Shown: positions 52,697-64,000 of the stretch, in pieces
Numbering within the stretch: position 1 is the stretch's first letter
Layout: every line of letters begins with the position of its first letter
Made by a program: the position numbers and the translations under genes
Notes under the pieces: generated by a model
Seen by the model: the letters and a program-made list of their open reading frames with translations, nothing else
Told to the model about the DNA's origin: nothing
Databases searched by the model: none
From: Phialophora verrucosa
Lineage: Eukaryota; Ascomycota; Eurotiomycetes; Chaetothyriales; Herpotrichiellaceae
Assembly: GCA_002099365.1 (NCBI GenBank)
Contig: MSED01000002.1
Location: 3,348,001 to 3,412,000, forward strand
Length of the DNA: 64,000 nucleotides
Direction of reading: 5' to 3'

Positions 52697-55600
52697 ATGC
52701 CTTACCGACAAAGTGCAGGTGTATCTGCTGGAAACAAGACCAGACCCGAGGAGGCGGATGGCAACGGTGGTACGAACTCGATGCAATGTCAATGGCTAGC
52801 TGCAGGCGATCAGCCGAAACTGACATTGTGCTACGATGCAGTCGCAGTCGACGCTCCTCCGCCGACCAAGAAGCAGCCGCCTTCTTCGTTCCCTGCTGCT
52901 TCCGTAGTCGCAACGACGACGACGGCGGCGGCGTCGACGTCGAAACGCGACTCTGGTGAAAATGTAGTCACAACTCGGAGAAGGCAGTCCTCGATCCCAA
53001 GCGTTGCGAAAGCCCCAATGGGTCCACGCCCCTTGGATTATGGTGGTAGTATGGGCAAAAGGTATTGACCGCAGTCTACAACCTGCTTATTTAATGCTAA
53101 CTCGCACCTGCCAGATCGGCCAGCAATTCGATAGCTCCTCAATTTAACTCCTTGCGCGGTGCTTCCGCAGTCGCTTCCCACGACCCATACACGAACGAGC
53201 TATCCATCAACGACATTTCACGATTCAGCTTTGCATCTATACAAACCAAACCTCAACGGCAAGACGAACATGATGGGGCTTTGAATTTAGGGAACTTTCT
53301 TGAGCCCACCTTCAATTTCGATGATTTCCAAGATACCATTGTTGGCACAGAGGGCCCTAGCCTGAACCACTTCCCTCTGCCTGGTCGGGGCAACACCGTC
53401 AAAGCCGCTAACCAGACTGAAGCCCCTGTGGTTGACCAGAAAAAGCCGGCCACGCAGCCGGCAATTCCCATACCGTCTCGGAAAGGATCAGGCGTCACGC
53501 CCATCACTCGGAAGAGCTCGACAGCCTCCAACAACTCCAGGACTTCTGTCAAGTCCGACTCGATGCCTACCACCACGACCTCGATACTTCGAGGCAGAAG
53601 ACAAAGCCACTTCCCCCCGAACTCGTTCAACAACGCGACCCCGGCCCCAAAAGCCCCTAGGAAGTCTGTTGGGCCCGGAACTTTTGCAGCCCCAGATACA
53701 TCCGACAAATCGACTGTGAGGCGGAGACCAAGCGCAGCTGGAAGGAAAGCAAGCGCGGAGAGCAGCAAGGGTTTGACGCTTAGAAATGTGGCGGGGCGGG
53801 CGGATGAAAGTGGGACTGAAGATACAAAGACTTCTGGCACAGTCAGGTCGAGGGCATTGTTAGCTCCAAAGCGGCAGAACTCGAAAGATCTGCTCACGCC
53901 CTCGAGAACACCGGATCCGTCAAGGTCGACATCGACTACAGCACCACAAACGCCTACAAGGAGAAGCGGAACACCTGGCCGGACAACTACCCCGGGAGCC
54001 AATGCCGAGAAGAACCGTCGCATGTCTGTTATGCCACATCATGCCAGCGGACTGGGTGCACGAACCATCAGCCCGACGGATGCGCGACGAATGAAGCGAA
54101 TGTCCATTGTTCCTCCCGCGCCACCTTTGCCTCAGAGTCGCATATCGCAAGCTCCGCCAACTCCTCAACCTGAGCCGGTTCCACAACTACCACAATCTGA
54201 CCTCCAGTCTCCCGCCATCCCGAACCGGAAAAGCCTGACCCCGTCCTCCTCGAGAACCACTCCAGATCCCAATCGCAAATCATACAGCTCGGGCCAATCT
54301 TTATCGTCGAATACGAGTTACAACTCGGTGAAGAACACTATTGTGAACCCTGCGAGGCTCTCTCAGGCGATCAACTCTTCTCGGTTACCCACTCCGAAAC
54401 CCCGTCTCGATATCGCAACGAACAACAATTATGAGATGGAAGTTCCCCCAGTTCCTGCCATACCAAAAGCATATGAGTCTCCTGGAAGCGAACTTGATCA
54501 GCCCTTCTTTTCAGCAAGGTCGTCTGGTTTGCCAGCCTTCGACGGGGCTAGCTCTGCAAGTCCGGTGGTTTCGACAATAGCGGACGCTATGAAGACGTTG
54601 GAAACGCCACGAGCACCTAGTGATGCTTCGCACAATTCCTCTGCTCCACCGGTTCCGGCTTTACCATTGGAGCCTGAATCAGAGCAGCAAGCACAGATGC
54701 AACCGCTGCCACAGCCGAAACAGCAACAACAGCAACAGCATAAAGCGAGCAAGAAAGCATTACAGACCCTCAGACTACCGCCGTTGAATTTGTTGCCTTT
54801 GAGTACGCCCACTTCAGCCAAGATCCGGTCGCTTAATGTTAAGTCGGAATCTGGAGACCCGCCCGCGACACCTCCGGGCACGCGAAGCAACATGAAAACA
54901 CCGAGCACACCTATGACGGCCTCTAAAGCTAGTTTTTTCTCCAGGGGACATAAGCCTGCGGATGAGGCTCCGACAATGCGAAGTAGTACTTCACACCATG
55001 CGCTACGAACAGATGAGCTGCGGCCTCCCAGCGAGATCAGTCCCAGCCTTCCAGTATTCTCATTCGAAGCAGAAAAGGCACGGACACTCTCACCGTTTGT
55101 TTCCTCTTCCGTCCCCAAAAGTAACGATGAGTTTTCGAACTATATGCAGCCCAACTTCTTGGCCCAGCTGAACAGGAATCCGAGTCAACCTCGACCGAAC
55201 GGACCACGTGCCCCCAGCTTTTCGGTGACACCAAAGGCCGAACCTTCACCAGTTGTTTCAAGTCCTGTCGAGAAGCCAGCCGAGAATGAATCCGTTTTCT
55301 CTACATCAGCACTGAGAAGGAAGTTGAGCCGGAAACGTAGCGAGCCGAAGTTACCTGAGTCCGCATCGCATCCAGAAGATCTGTCGAAATACGACAACAT
55401 GCCACCACCAAAGCTCCCGGCCTCTGCAAGCTGGACAAATACACAGACTGGACCGACGAGCCCTCAACGTCCGTCATATCTTAGGTCAAGAAGACAGGCT
55501 TCTACTTCAAGTACAAATACTGGACCGGCCCGGCAGGAGAGTTTCGATAGTGCCGCCTCAGCGAGCCGCCCTTCGTTCGAATCTGGTAGAACGCTAATGA

Positions 55601-57327
55601 TACATGCAAATCGGTCAGGAACCCTTTCTGCAAGTACGCCAAATCTTGCCAATCACAAACCTTCGCCACAACGACAGCAAGAACCACCTCTCGATAGAGA
55701 TGACATGGTCGCCGAGGAGGAAATGAAGAAGCTCGCTTCGAAGAGAAAAGACTTCGAGTCAGCTGCGCGAGAATTGGATGGTCTCCGAGCAAGAGCCAAA
55801 CCGGCAACCCGCATGTCACATTCCACTGCGTCGCGGATATTCGACCTGAACATCTTTGAGCGGGGTGAAATCGTTGACTACCCTGACATCTTCTTTACTG
55901 GGACACTGAACTCTCGGAAGATCATTGGTGACCCGGGTTCGGCCTCGACCAATTTCGGCTACGATGATGAGCGGGGTGACTACAACATTGTCGAAGGAGA
56001 TCATCTGGCATATCGATATGAGGTGGTCGACCTTCTCGGCAAAGGTAGCTTTGGTCAAGTTGTACGATGTGTCGATCACAAAACCGGGATTCTTGTGGCC
56101 GTGAAGATCATTCGCAATAAGAAGCGATTCCATCAACAGGCTCTTGTGGAAGTCAATATTCTGCAGAAGCTCAAGGAATGGGTACGTTGAATGGTTGATG
56201 TCTTGGGTCTCGCAGTACTAACAGCGCTTCAGGATCCTCACAAAAAGCACAGCGTGGTCAACTTCGATCAGAGCTTTTATTTCCGGGGCCACCTCTGCAT
56301 ATCCACCGATCTTCTCGGCATGAACCTGTACGAATTCATCAAAGCCCACGACTTCCGAGGATTTTCCCTCAAACTTATCCGGCGATTCACCAAACAATTG
56401 CTGCAATGTTTAATGTTGCTGCAGCAACACAAAGTCATCCACTGCGATCTCAAGCCGGAAAACATTCTGCTGGCGCATCCTGTTCACTCGGAAATAAAAG
56501 TCATTGATTTTGGTTCGAGTTGTTTTGAAAACGAAAAGGTGTACACATATATCCAGTCGCGGTTCTATCGGTCTCCGGAAGTTATCCTTGGGATGTCCTA
56601 TGGCATGCCCATCGACATGTGGAGCGTTGGCTGCATCCTCGCGGAGCTTTTCACCGGCTATCCGATCTTCCCAGGGGAGAATGAGCAAGAACAACTTGCT
56701 TGCATTATGGAGGTCTTTGGTCCTCCGGAGAAGCATCTCATCGAGAAGAGCAGCCGAAGGAAACTATTCTTTGACTCGATGGGCAAACCTCGTTTAACAG
56801 TATCTTCTAAAGGAAAGAGAAGACGACCCAGCTCCAAGGACTTGCGCCAGGTACTGAGATGTGACGATGAGGCCTTTCTGGACTTTATTACCAAGTGTCT
56901 GAAATGGGACCCGACACGACGGATGACGCCTCAGGACGCAGCCAAACACGAGTTCATCACTGGGGTCAAGGTGAGTAGCGCGAGCAGGGTTAGGAGCGCT
57001 ACTCAATCTGCTGTCAATTCCCCGATGAAAAGGGTCAACTCGGTCACGACTTCGGGTGGCGTCAGACCCTTGCCCCAGCCTCCCTCGACTCTGAAGGCAC
57101 CGGTCGGAAGCCGGCAGGAGACATCTCCAAGCAAGCCGGGTGCAAGGCGCCAGTCAAATATGACGGGACCTTTCGCCGCAACGTCTCAAGCGAAGCGGGC
57201 ATCACATGCAGCGATGAATTCCTCGGCATCCAATCCCAACCTCACGCGCCTCACGATCGGTCAAAGGAGTATGAGCGGGAGGTCCGACTTGGCTGCGGCG
57301 GCGGCAGCAGCAAGTCTGATCAAGTAG
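52697..57327 (+). CDS. Pom1-like DYRK-family protein kinase
   Basis: Three exons (52697..53061, 53115..56181, 56233..57327) encode 1508 residues. The two introns, 53 and 51 nt, run GTATTG to TGCCAG and GTACGT to CTTCAG with an ACTAAC branch. The second intron lies inside the kinase domain after VEVNILQKLKEW. The first ~1085 residues are disordered, Ser/Pro/Thr-rich and basic, as in Pom1. The DYRK-homology box is ERGEIVDYPDIFFTGT just before the kinase. The domain (about 1087-1387) has LLGKGSFGQVV (Gly loop), VAVKII (Lys), VIHCDLKPENILL (catalytic loop), VIDFGSSC (DFG), and YTYIQSRFYRSPEVIL, the DYRK Y-x-Y activation loop for autophosphorylation. Pom1 marks cell tips and controls polarity, size and division. 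The start at 52697 is uncertain; the first exon is weakly constrained. Confidence 0.88.
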
Positions 57328-59357
57328 AAATGGATTCATGAATGTTATAGCAGGTGCATCTACGACCCTTGTGAGCAATGAGGTGCGTCCTGGTCTCACG
57401 AATTGTGGAGGAGACAGGGGACGAATTTTTTACTATCTTTAATGAACATATAGAAGCCGTTCAGCATACCAGTCGCATCGGTGGGCTAGGCATGATGACG
57501 GCTATCCTCCGTCCTCTGGAGCTTAGGGCTGGGATGAGGTTGGCTTGAAGCCATGTTGGCATTGGGAAATCCCTTTGCTAAGTAGGGTTTAATTCTGTAT
57601 ACCACCAACAAAGAATTAAGAGCAATCGATTGGGCCTGTCCTTGCCCGAATTAGGAGGATGCATCATGATTGACCGATCTCGAACTCGGAAGCCTTGAGG
57701 TATTCCATCTTCAATTAACGGCATTGGAACCGTTGACATTCTCCGCAGTGCAATCTCACTCCTTCTCGTCAAGCTCAGGACACTTTTTTCCAGGAACAAG
57801 TTCAAGCCGGTGTCATGGTCTCTCGAAGTCGTTCGTGAATCAAGCCCAGCGCGAGACTAAACGTGTGCAAAACGAAAGCATTGTGGACCTTCGGGAGACA
57901 CACCTTGTAACGCTAGAAAGGCGGTGCAGCTGGAGTTCCGTATCCAAAGGTTTGTCCTGGAAAGTAACCTCCAAACTGGACTTGAAATGTCTCTGTTCGA
58001 GCAGACACCGCTGAACAAGCGAGGCCGGGTGATGATGAGGACGACAGGAGGATACCAGTCATGTACACCTATCGTGGTGTATTGGGTTCGGGCCCTTCCC
58101 AAGCATCATGTTTGACCTGTCAACCCACGTGAGCGGTCTCGCCTTTGAGAGGGCGTAGTAAACCCACGAGAAAGCGGACGATAAACGTGATGAGAGTATC
58201 TCGGAGGGAGCGTGGGGATAGAGCCGAGGAATCGAACTGGGCCGTATAGCGGACAGTCGGCTTTAGGTTTTGTGTTTGTGCTGAGCATTCTTGCGCAATG
58301 CCTCCCGAGATGGAAAGCGGTGTATTCAAGTCGTAGTAAGGAGAGATACTAGCATAGCGGGTTGTTGAAAGGGGCCGTCCTCAAATTGCTGTCTGTTTGA
58401 GCTGTGTTAATTCGCGGCGACTACACCACCATCAGCGCGCTCCTCCTGATGGCAAGACTGCGTCTGGGTCAGCAAAGTGTCATGGAGCCACCTCGGTTCT
58501 CTCGAGCGGTGGAACGCGAAGCGGGCTGGCAAGTTGAACTGACGGCCAGCGGGTCAAGGCGTCAACGCGAGATTTCGTACCAGAACTCGAGTTGTTGCAG
58601 CAACCTACAATTTCGGCGACATGTAGCATTGTACCAGAAGAGCACGGCCTTCAGAGGCTCAGCGACATGCGATGATGGCTCGCCATGCCTCGCGCACGGC
58701 AGACACTCAATGGAACTCGGCCCACAGGCAGTGGCCTATCAATCAGAAAAGAAACTGCAGCCGTGGACCATGGTTCGCGCAGGTATCGGTTGCCGTATGA
58801 TGCTGTCGCAGCTCAAAACTCCAGGATAATAAGCGATTGACCGCCGTGAAGAGAAGACGGCATGCAAAGGGCTTGCCGTTGACTGACACGACTTCCTGCC
58901 GCATGGCGTTCGTCTTCGCCTTCGCCCTGTGATTGCAATGTTGGACAAATCCAAGATGTGACTCCGCTGAATAAATTGACTGAACATTGATATTATGATC
59001 AAGCAGTACAAAGTGCAATTTCGAAATTCGTACTCACTGCTGCGCGCACACGCCGTATGCAGAGCAGCAGAAACAGGCGGGCAGCAAACAAGCGTAAGAC
59101 CCCAGCCCCAGTGTATGTACGTCGCCTTCAAGCAGCGGCAGAAATTCATTCGTCATGGACGGTTGTGGAGTGCGAGGTCCCTGTACCAAACCGCCGATAT
59201 TTTGGATTCGTGTTTAACAGTGACGGAGTTCGTGTGAGGAGAAAGGATGATTGCCGCGTGAGCCTCCGACACTTTCTGGACCAGCCTTGATCGATATCTC
59301 GTGTTACCACCCATCCACCTTTCGCGCCTCTTTCCTCCGATGCGGTCCCTCCAGGGC
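57328..59357. other. Intergenic, no gene seen
   Basis: About 2 kb of 3' flanks for two convergent genes. Frames are short and random in character. Confidence 0.5.
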
Positions 59358-59938
59358 TTAACAGCAGTCGGCGAAACATTCACAGCAATCGGCACAGCAC
59401 TCGCAGCCCTCTTCGCAAACGAAACAACAGCACAATGCGGCAAGACTATGCGGAGCCAGCAAGTTAGCTCAGCCATCCCTCCGTCATGATGTGTTTGTGT
59501 GTGTAACTTCAGGTGTGGTGGTTCAGGGCAGTTTTGTTCCTTACCAAGCGGTCAAACATCCACGATCCTGTTTCGGCTGAGGAGGAGGAGGAGCCTGCTG
59601 GTAACTCATGTTGGGGGGAGGTCCCTGCTGATAGTAGCCGCCCTGCGGAGGAGGATAGCCGCCTTGTTGAGGGTATCCGCCGCCGTAACTAGAGATGAAG
59701 AATACTTAGTATATCATTCGCTTGGATGAGATCGTGACAGAACAGTGAGTGGGCAATGCGCAGACGAGAGGAATGATGGCATGGACGCTGGAGCGAGCTC
59801 CTGCCGGGAGATTGTTGGCCATCAAGCGGTCCTCGTACGCAGGCTCGCAGTCCGGGTTATGGTACCGTCAGGTCAGAGGATAACTCACGCTTGCTGGGGG
59901 TATTGAGGACCGCCCTGGTAGTATCCTTGGTTCGACAT
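59358..59938 (-). CDS. Small Cys-rich CYSTM-like membrane protein
   Basis: Three exons (59938..59889, 59688..59545, 59445..59358) encode 93 residues; none of the exons is long enough to be seen easily alone. The introns are 200 nt (GTGAGT to TCTCTAG) and 99 nt (GTAAGG to GCATAG). The N-terminal ~58 residues are Gly/Tyr/Pro/Gln-rich (QGYYQGGPQYPQQAYGGGYP). The C-terminal 33 residues follow a conserved-type join RGCLTACLAALCCCFVCEEG and end with CECCADCC and CECFADCC repeats: 14 Cys in 33 residues. This matches the CYSTM class of short stress-related proteins, in which the Cys-rich helix inserts in the plasma membrane and may bind metals or sense redox. Three splice joins each restoring the motif make the model strong. 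Confidence 0.8.
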
Positions 59939-61262
59939 GGCGGTGGAATTGTGTCCTGGAATGAATGTGACAAGGAAAACTCAAGTGTGGGCGATTGTTG
60001 AATCGAAGCTGTCGCAAGTCGATGGATTGAGTGATGAGGTGCAGGAAAGAAGTCGAGAGGGTCCTGTCCAGGTGATACGGACGTGCGAGTGCTTGACTGA
60101 AAGCTTAGCCGCTTGGGGCTTGGGGTACCCACGATGCCGCCTAGACGAAATTGGGGGGGCTGGAGCCGGGTTTGGCGGTGGATGAGGTGCTGTTGCAGAT
60201 CTGTTTGAGAAATGATTTCTTTCATCGAGGGCAACAAGACGTGAATCTGGCTTCTTCAGTGCTATTTCTGGGAGTGCGACGCGGCAATTAAAGTCTCTAG
60301 GGCTTTTGTTTCTGGGCTTATGCCACCTCGCATGTGTATACCATTCAGCTCGAGCTTCTGCAGAGCCATCTCCACCTGCATTGATTGTTGCTCTGCTTGC
60401 AACTGCCTATTGCGCAACGCCGGAGGCGCAGCTGAAACTCAGCATCATTTGTCCTGCGAGCCTCAACTACGACGATTGGCCACGAAGAGGCAATCGCGTA
60501 CCTTTAGCTCAACTCTCCTTCATATCCCACTTTGTTGTGGCTGAGGAGGATGGTTCGCTGCTGTCGATTACACTTGAAGATGCTGTGCCTCGAGCCCTGT
60601 GCGTAACCGCCACGTCTCCGGTTGTTTTCCGTCACCATGCTTGCCAGTCGCGCTGTACATCTCGTCATTGACGACCTGGACGAATGCAGGGAGCACAATA
60701 CGGCCAAATAGAGAAAGAGGATCCCTCAGTTTTCCGAGCAGCTTATTGACTATCAGACAACATAATCGAGATTGGAACTTCAAATTGAGACACAAAGCAC
60801 TTTTATGGTCCACCTCCCGAGCGGTCGCAGGGAATACATCAAGAACTGAGTCAAGCACTGCCTTGGAGGTACTGGAATTGGCACCCATTGTCGCACCCAT
60901 CTGTTAAAAGTATCACCGCCAATAGCAGCCACCCGACCGAAAGACAAAAACCGTCGTCAATACATGAAGCAATAGTTGTTGACCGTATCAAGACATGCCT
61001 GCTGTGGCACCTCGTCCCGTATCCCGTGTCTTCGTGAGACCCTGAAAGAAAAAACCGACCTATTGCGCGTCTCCGACATTGTGTACATCTCAGAATAACC
61101 ATAAAGGAAATTTCCGCCTCAAGCGCCGACCGACGTTCATCAAGTTTACACAACAAGAAGATACATGAGAATGAGACACACACACGCACACACAACCCAT
61201 CATCTTCATCTTCATCTCGTCGTGATCGTGAGATCCAAGTGGTCGTAGTTCATAGGCGTCGT
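59939..61262. other. Intergenic with one weak small frame
   Basis: Promoter of the CYSTM-like gene and 3' flank of the zinc-finger gene. A minus-strand ATG frame at 60900-60568 (110 residues, starting MGATMGANSSTSKAVLDSV) has protein-like composition with helical Leu-rich stretches, but nothing else supports it. CA/GT-rich microsatellite sequence lies near 61170-61195. Confidence 0.4.
60568..60900 (-). CDS. Possible small hypothetical protein
   Basis: A 110-residue ATG frame, with helical-looking Leu/Val-rich middle (SRLCCLIVNKLLGKLRDPLS, then LFGRIVLPAFVQVVNDEM). There are no motifs, neighbours or splice evidence. Overlapping frames exist, so this may be chance. Confidence 0.2.
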   Translation of the reverse strand: MGATMGANSSTSKAVLDSVLDVFPATAREVDHKSALCLNLKFQSRLCCLIVNKLLGKLRDPLSLFGRIVLPAFVQVVNDEMYSATGKHGDGKQPETWRLRTGLEAQHLQV

Positions 61263-63253
61263 TCAATACTGCTGGAAGTGGAGGCTGGCTTCGTTGACCG
61301 GGTAGAAAGCGGCTGGGGTGTAAATCGCACTTTGCGGCATCATCATGGCGGCGTCGACATTGGCATAGTGTTCGGGCATCATGTGGTCGAAGTAGAGTTG
61401 CTCTTGTGAGAGATCGAGCACAGGCTGCATCATGTTGCCGCCGTCAAGCTCGAAGTCGCCGTTGGCCATGTCGTTGTTGCTGTTGTCGTCATCGTTGGTG
61501 TTATTCAGGCTCGAGGCGCACTTGATGTGTTCGTTGACGACGGCAGGCTGGAACGTCATGTCGGGGACGTTGATGTCTTGGACGATCACGCGGCCGTTGA
61601 CGTTGAGTTCCAGCTCTTCATACATCCAGTGTTTGAGGAACTCCATCGGGGGCGAGTTGCCGCCGCCCATGCCGCCGCGGCCTTCGCTCTTCTTGCCCCG
61701 GCCGCCGCGGCGGTTCTTGCACGGGTTGAAGTGGGCGCGTCGCAGGTGGGCCGCGGCGTTGTAGTTGGCCCCGTAGCTCTTGCGGCTGCGGCAGGCCTTG
61801 CAGTTGGAGAGGAACTTGCCGTCGACGGAGGCGTCTTTGCAGATCCACACCCGGCGCACTTGGGAGTGGTGGCGGTCGATGTGCCGGCGCAGCTCGTGGT
61901 CGCCGTGGAAGCCCTGAGGTTGATCGTTACAGAACTCACAGAACGTTGTCTTACGAGGCAGTTGTTGTCTGACTGTACGGGTGATCTCGGCTTTGTGCTT
62001 CACTGTACCGTCAGCGCCCTGCACGGCGACTAGCTTTGGTGCTGGCATGCCGGCCTGCTGCGACGATGGCGCCTCTTGCGGACGCCCCGTCTTGGGAGCC
62101 AATAGTCGCGAGACCGTGTTACTGCTACGAGGCACGACTTCCTGCTGGGGAAGCCCTCGAGCCGACATGAAACAAGGTTGAGAAGAAACAGAAATAGATG
62201 AAGCATTGCTCCCGGAGGAGGGAGAATTCTTCATCTCAAAACTGGAAGGAGACGATGATGAGGGAAGCCCCTCCTCATCACGAAAGGAGACAAACTCGTT
62301 GCAACCGAAGCCGGTTCCAACCACAGAAGAAGAAAAATGAAATGGTGGTCGTGCTTGGCCGACATCGTGGCCAGCCATTGCGGCGGCTTTGTGATCCTTC
62401 GACGAACTCTGAGAGTCCATGCGAAACATCACCAAGCCATCGCAGATAACATCACTTGTGTTGTTTCGAGACATGGGCTCTGACAAAACTGTCGAGGGCG
62501 CTGTCATGCTCGAATCACTAGTTGCGGTCATCGGAGTATACACTCCTGGTGACTCTATCGCTGTAGAATACGGTGATGATGTGAGCTGAGATATTTGGCT
62601 GATGTTGAACTCACCACGCTCCACATGTGTGGGAGGCGTCAACGAGATGGTCGGCACAGCGAAGTCATCCGGGGACCTTGCGAGAAAGTCTGCGGGCGAC
62701 ATGTCCTGGACCTCTTCGATGTGGTGGAGGTTGGGTCCAGTGTACCGATTGGGGTACGAAGCAGCTGTAGAGCTTCGCCGTTGGCCACTGTTGCGACGAG
62801 GAATGGGGACAGGTCCGATCGTCGCTGAGCTGTGCGGGTGCGGTGAAGTTCGCAGAGAAGGCCGGACTGGTTGGGTCCGCGACATCGACTGACCGACCGG
62901 TGCTGAAATTTGTCGCTCAAGGGAAGGTGCCGAAGGGACCGAGGAAGCCAAAGGAGCCTTGCGCTCGACCGTCAACCAAAGCAGAGGGGAGGAACAGCAG
63001 GAGTACATACATGGCCGGCACGTTTCGGGTGGGGTTCCAAGTCACCAAACATTGCACCGGACGCAGTCCGTTTCGAGGGAAGTGAAGATCCATATTGTTG
63101 GGTAGAAGCAGAGTGGTTGATCTCTGAATTCATCGATTGCCAGTATTGTGCGACCTGTTCGCGGTCGGCAGGCGAGAGGTGCTGATATTCCTGCTCGTAC
63201 GCTGCGCGACATGACTGCAGGAGCGCAATGATTTGATGAGCACCAGAGGCCAT
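61263..63253 (-). CDS. Fungal C2H2-type zinc-finger protein (DUF7896-like)
   Basis: Two exons (63253..63011 and 62957..61263) encode 645 residues. The 53-nt intron (63010..62958) starts GTATGT and ends GCAAG. Residues 1-80 are helical (MASGAHQIIALLQSCRAAYE, DREQVAQYWQSMNSEI) and end DLEPHPKRAGH. A long Ser/Thr/Pro-rich region follows. Near residue 415 is a conserved pair: TFCEFCNDQPQGFHGDHELR with HIDRHH (C-x2-C, H-x3-H), and WICKDASVDGKFLSNCKACR with HLRRAHF. The second unit, with the YGANYNAAAHLRRAHFNPC core, is typical of a fungal-specific family with atypical zinc fingers. It is probably a nuclear regulator. The C-tail is acidic and Asn-rich. The start is ATG at 63253; the longer frame opens with GTG. 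Confidence 0.8.
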
Positions 63254-64000
63254 GTTGACGACCACGGAAACTGGGAGACCAATTGTCGCCGACACAGAAG
63301 CCAAAGAGAAATTACGATCACGCTGGTTCGAGTCAGCCAATGAGGCTCCCAACATCAGCTGGCCTGTCGCAGAAGCTCGTTCAGTCACTCACAATCTGTG
63401 TTCGAAAGTTCGTAGCAATGGTGAAACAGAAGCTTTCGAAATTGTATGGTGGGAACGATCAAAGGCGAAGTGAAGCGGTGACAGTATGTCAAAAATGTGG
63501 TGGTGAGAAACAGCCTTAGGAAGAGGAAACCACAGACGGGCTCGAGGGGGAGTTATAGGACCCTTTCTGTCACGGCGGTCAAAGACAAAAGGCGATCAGG
63601 GAACACGAGACGGGCGTGGGAGTGACCCCAAGATCTTGAGATGACAGGCAAACTGCCGTTTCGAAAGAACGGCTTTGCGACGTACAGGCCGGGCAACGTC
63701 GAAGGCTTTGCTGATCTTGGAACTCGCGGAGAGCTGTTGTTCTCGCTCTGGGTTCTGATGGGCGAAGAAAGTACCCGGCCCTGCAGGCCCCTGTCAGCCG
63801 CCTGGCTTCTAGGCACTCTTTGAGCCTAGAGGCGCCACCTTCTGGGCGCTCAATTCGCCCGGACCAGACGCCTTGCCTGGCTGGTGCTGGTGCGGGTTTG
63901 ATCCGGCAAAAGCGGTACCACGGCCAAGGTCGGTGGAGTGAGTGCTGCCCACGCACTTCTTCTCGCGAGCAAACCACAAGCCAATGGCTCACTTTGCAAC
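63254..64000. other. Upstream region of the zinc-finger gene; no further gene seen
   Basis: Frames here are short and overlap without protein character. A gene beginning outside the window cannot be judged. Confidence 0.4.

Noticed and set aside
53253..54023. 256-residue minus-strand frame inside the kinase gene
   Set aside because: Antisense shadow of the Ser/Pro-rich kinase N-terminus; composition (Val/Leu/Ser) is what complementing that codon usage gives.
54498..55118. 206-residue minus-strand frame in the kinase gene with poly-Cys
   Set aside because: Poly-Cys is the antisense of the CAG/CAA-coded poly-Gln tract near 54720; not a Cys-rich gene.
63579..63992. 137-residue minus-strand frame at the right edge
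   Set aside because: No family character and no neighbours to support it; likely random.
1..64000. CRISPR arrays, prophage, bacterial operons, rRNA genes
   Set aside because: No direct-repeat/spacer arrays, no such genes; introns and families are fungal.

Overview
The window is nuclear DNA of a filamentous ascomycete (Pezizomycotina). The evidence is the short GT-AG introns of 47-204 nt with CTGAC/CTAAC-type branch sites, fungus-restricted families (But2, DUF1746/Dsc, Ste2-type receptor, Clr5, Fungal_trans), and an AT-rich left end that looks like repeat-induced point mutation (RIP). The sequence alone does not settle class or species.

Positions 1 to about 4790 are a gene-free, TA-saturated block nearly devoid of CA/TG dinucleotides. 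On its minus strand are remains of a Ty1/copia retrotransposon (GAG-pre-integrase, integrase and reverse transcriptase traces) that runs off the left edge. A partly affected, GC-mixed zone follows, ending in a 10-bp minisatellite. From about 5.2 to 17.8 kb genes are sparse: a flavodoxin-like protein, a small probable mitochondrial protein, a striking 24-residue repeat protein, a STAND-N-like helical protein, a degraded gene, an acidic orphan and a four-span membrane protein. From 17.8 to 28.7 kb lie an SREBP-type bHLH factor, a five-exon SDR oxidoreductase tail-to-tail with an MFS efflux pump, a secreted But2 protein and a frameshifted fungal transcription factor below an E-box cluster.

From 29 to 64 kb the content is mostly conserved housekeeping genes: a Ser-rich conserved protein, the NatB catalytic subunit, cytidine deaminase, a DUF1152 protein, a Clr5/TPR-like protein, mitochondrial ClpP, a Dsc E3 ligase DUF1746 subunit, a divergent Hsp70 with six exons, a coiled-coil protein, a Ste2-like pheromone receptor, a Pex30-type peroxin, a large Pom1-like DYRK kinase, a small Cys-rich CYSTM-like protein and a zinc-finger protein.

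The genes do not form an operon-like pathway. Possible functional links are the SREBP-type bHLH with a Dsc-complex subunit (sterol/hypoxia signalling), and the SDR/MFS/transcription-factor neighbourhood (small-molecule metabolism or export); both are inferences. Most exon structures here were built by hand from splice consensus and reading-frame continuity. The features most worth a second look are the YGDAWFENLN repeat protein, the CYSTM-like three-exon gene, the degraded genes and the RIP boundary.
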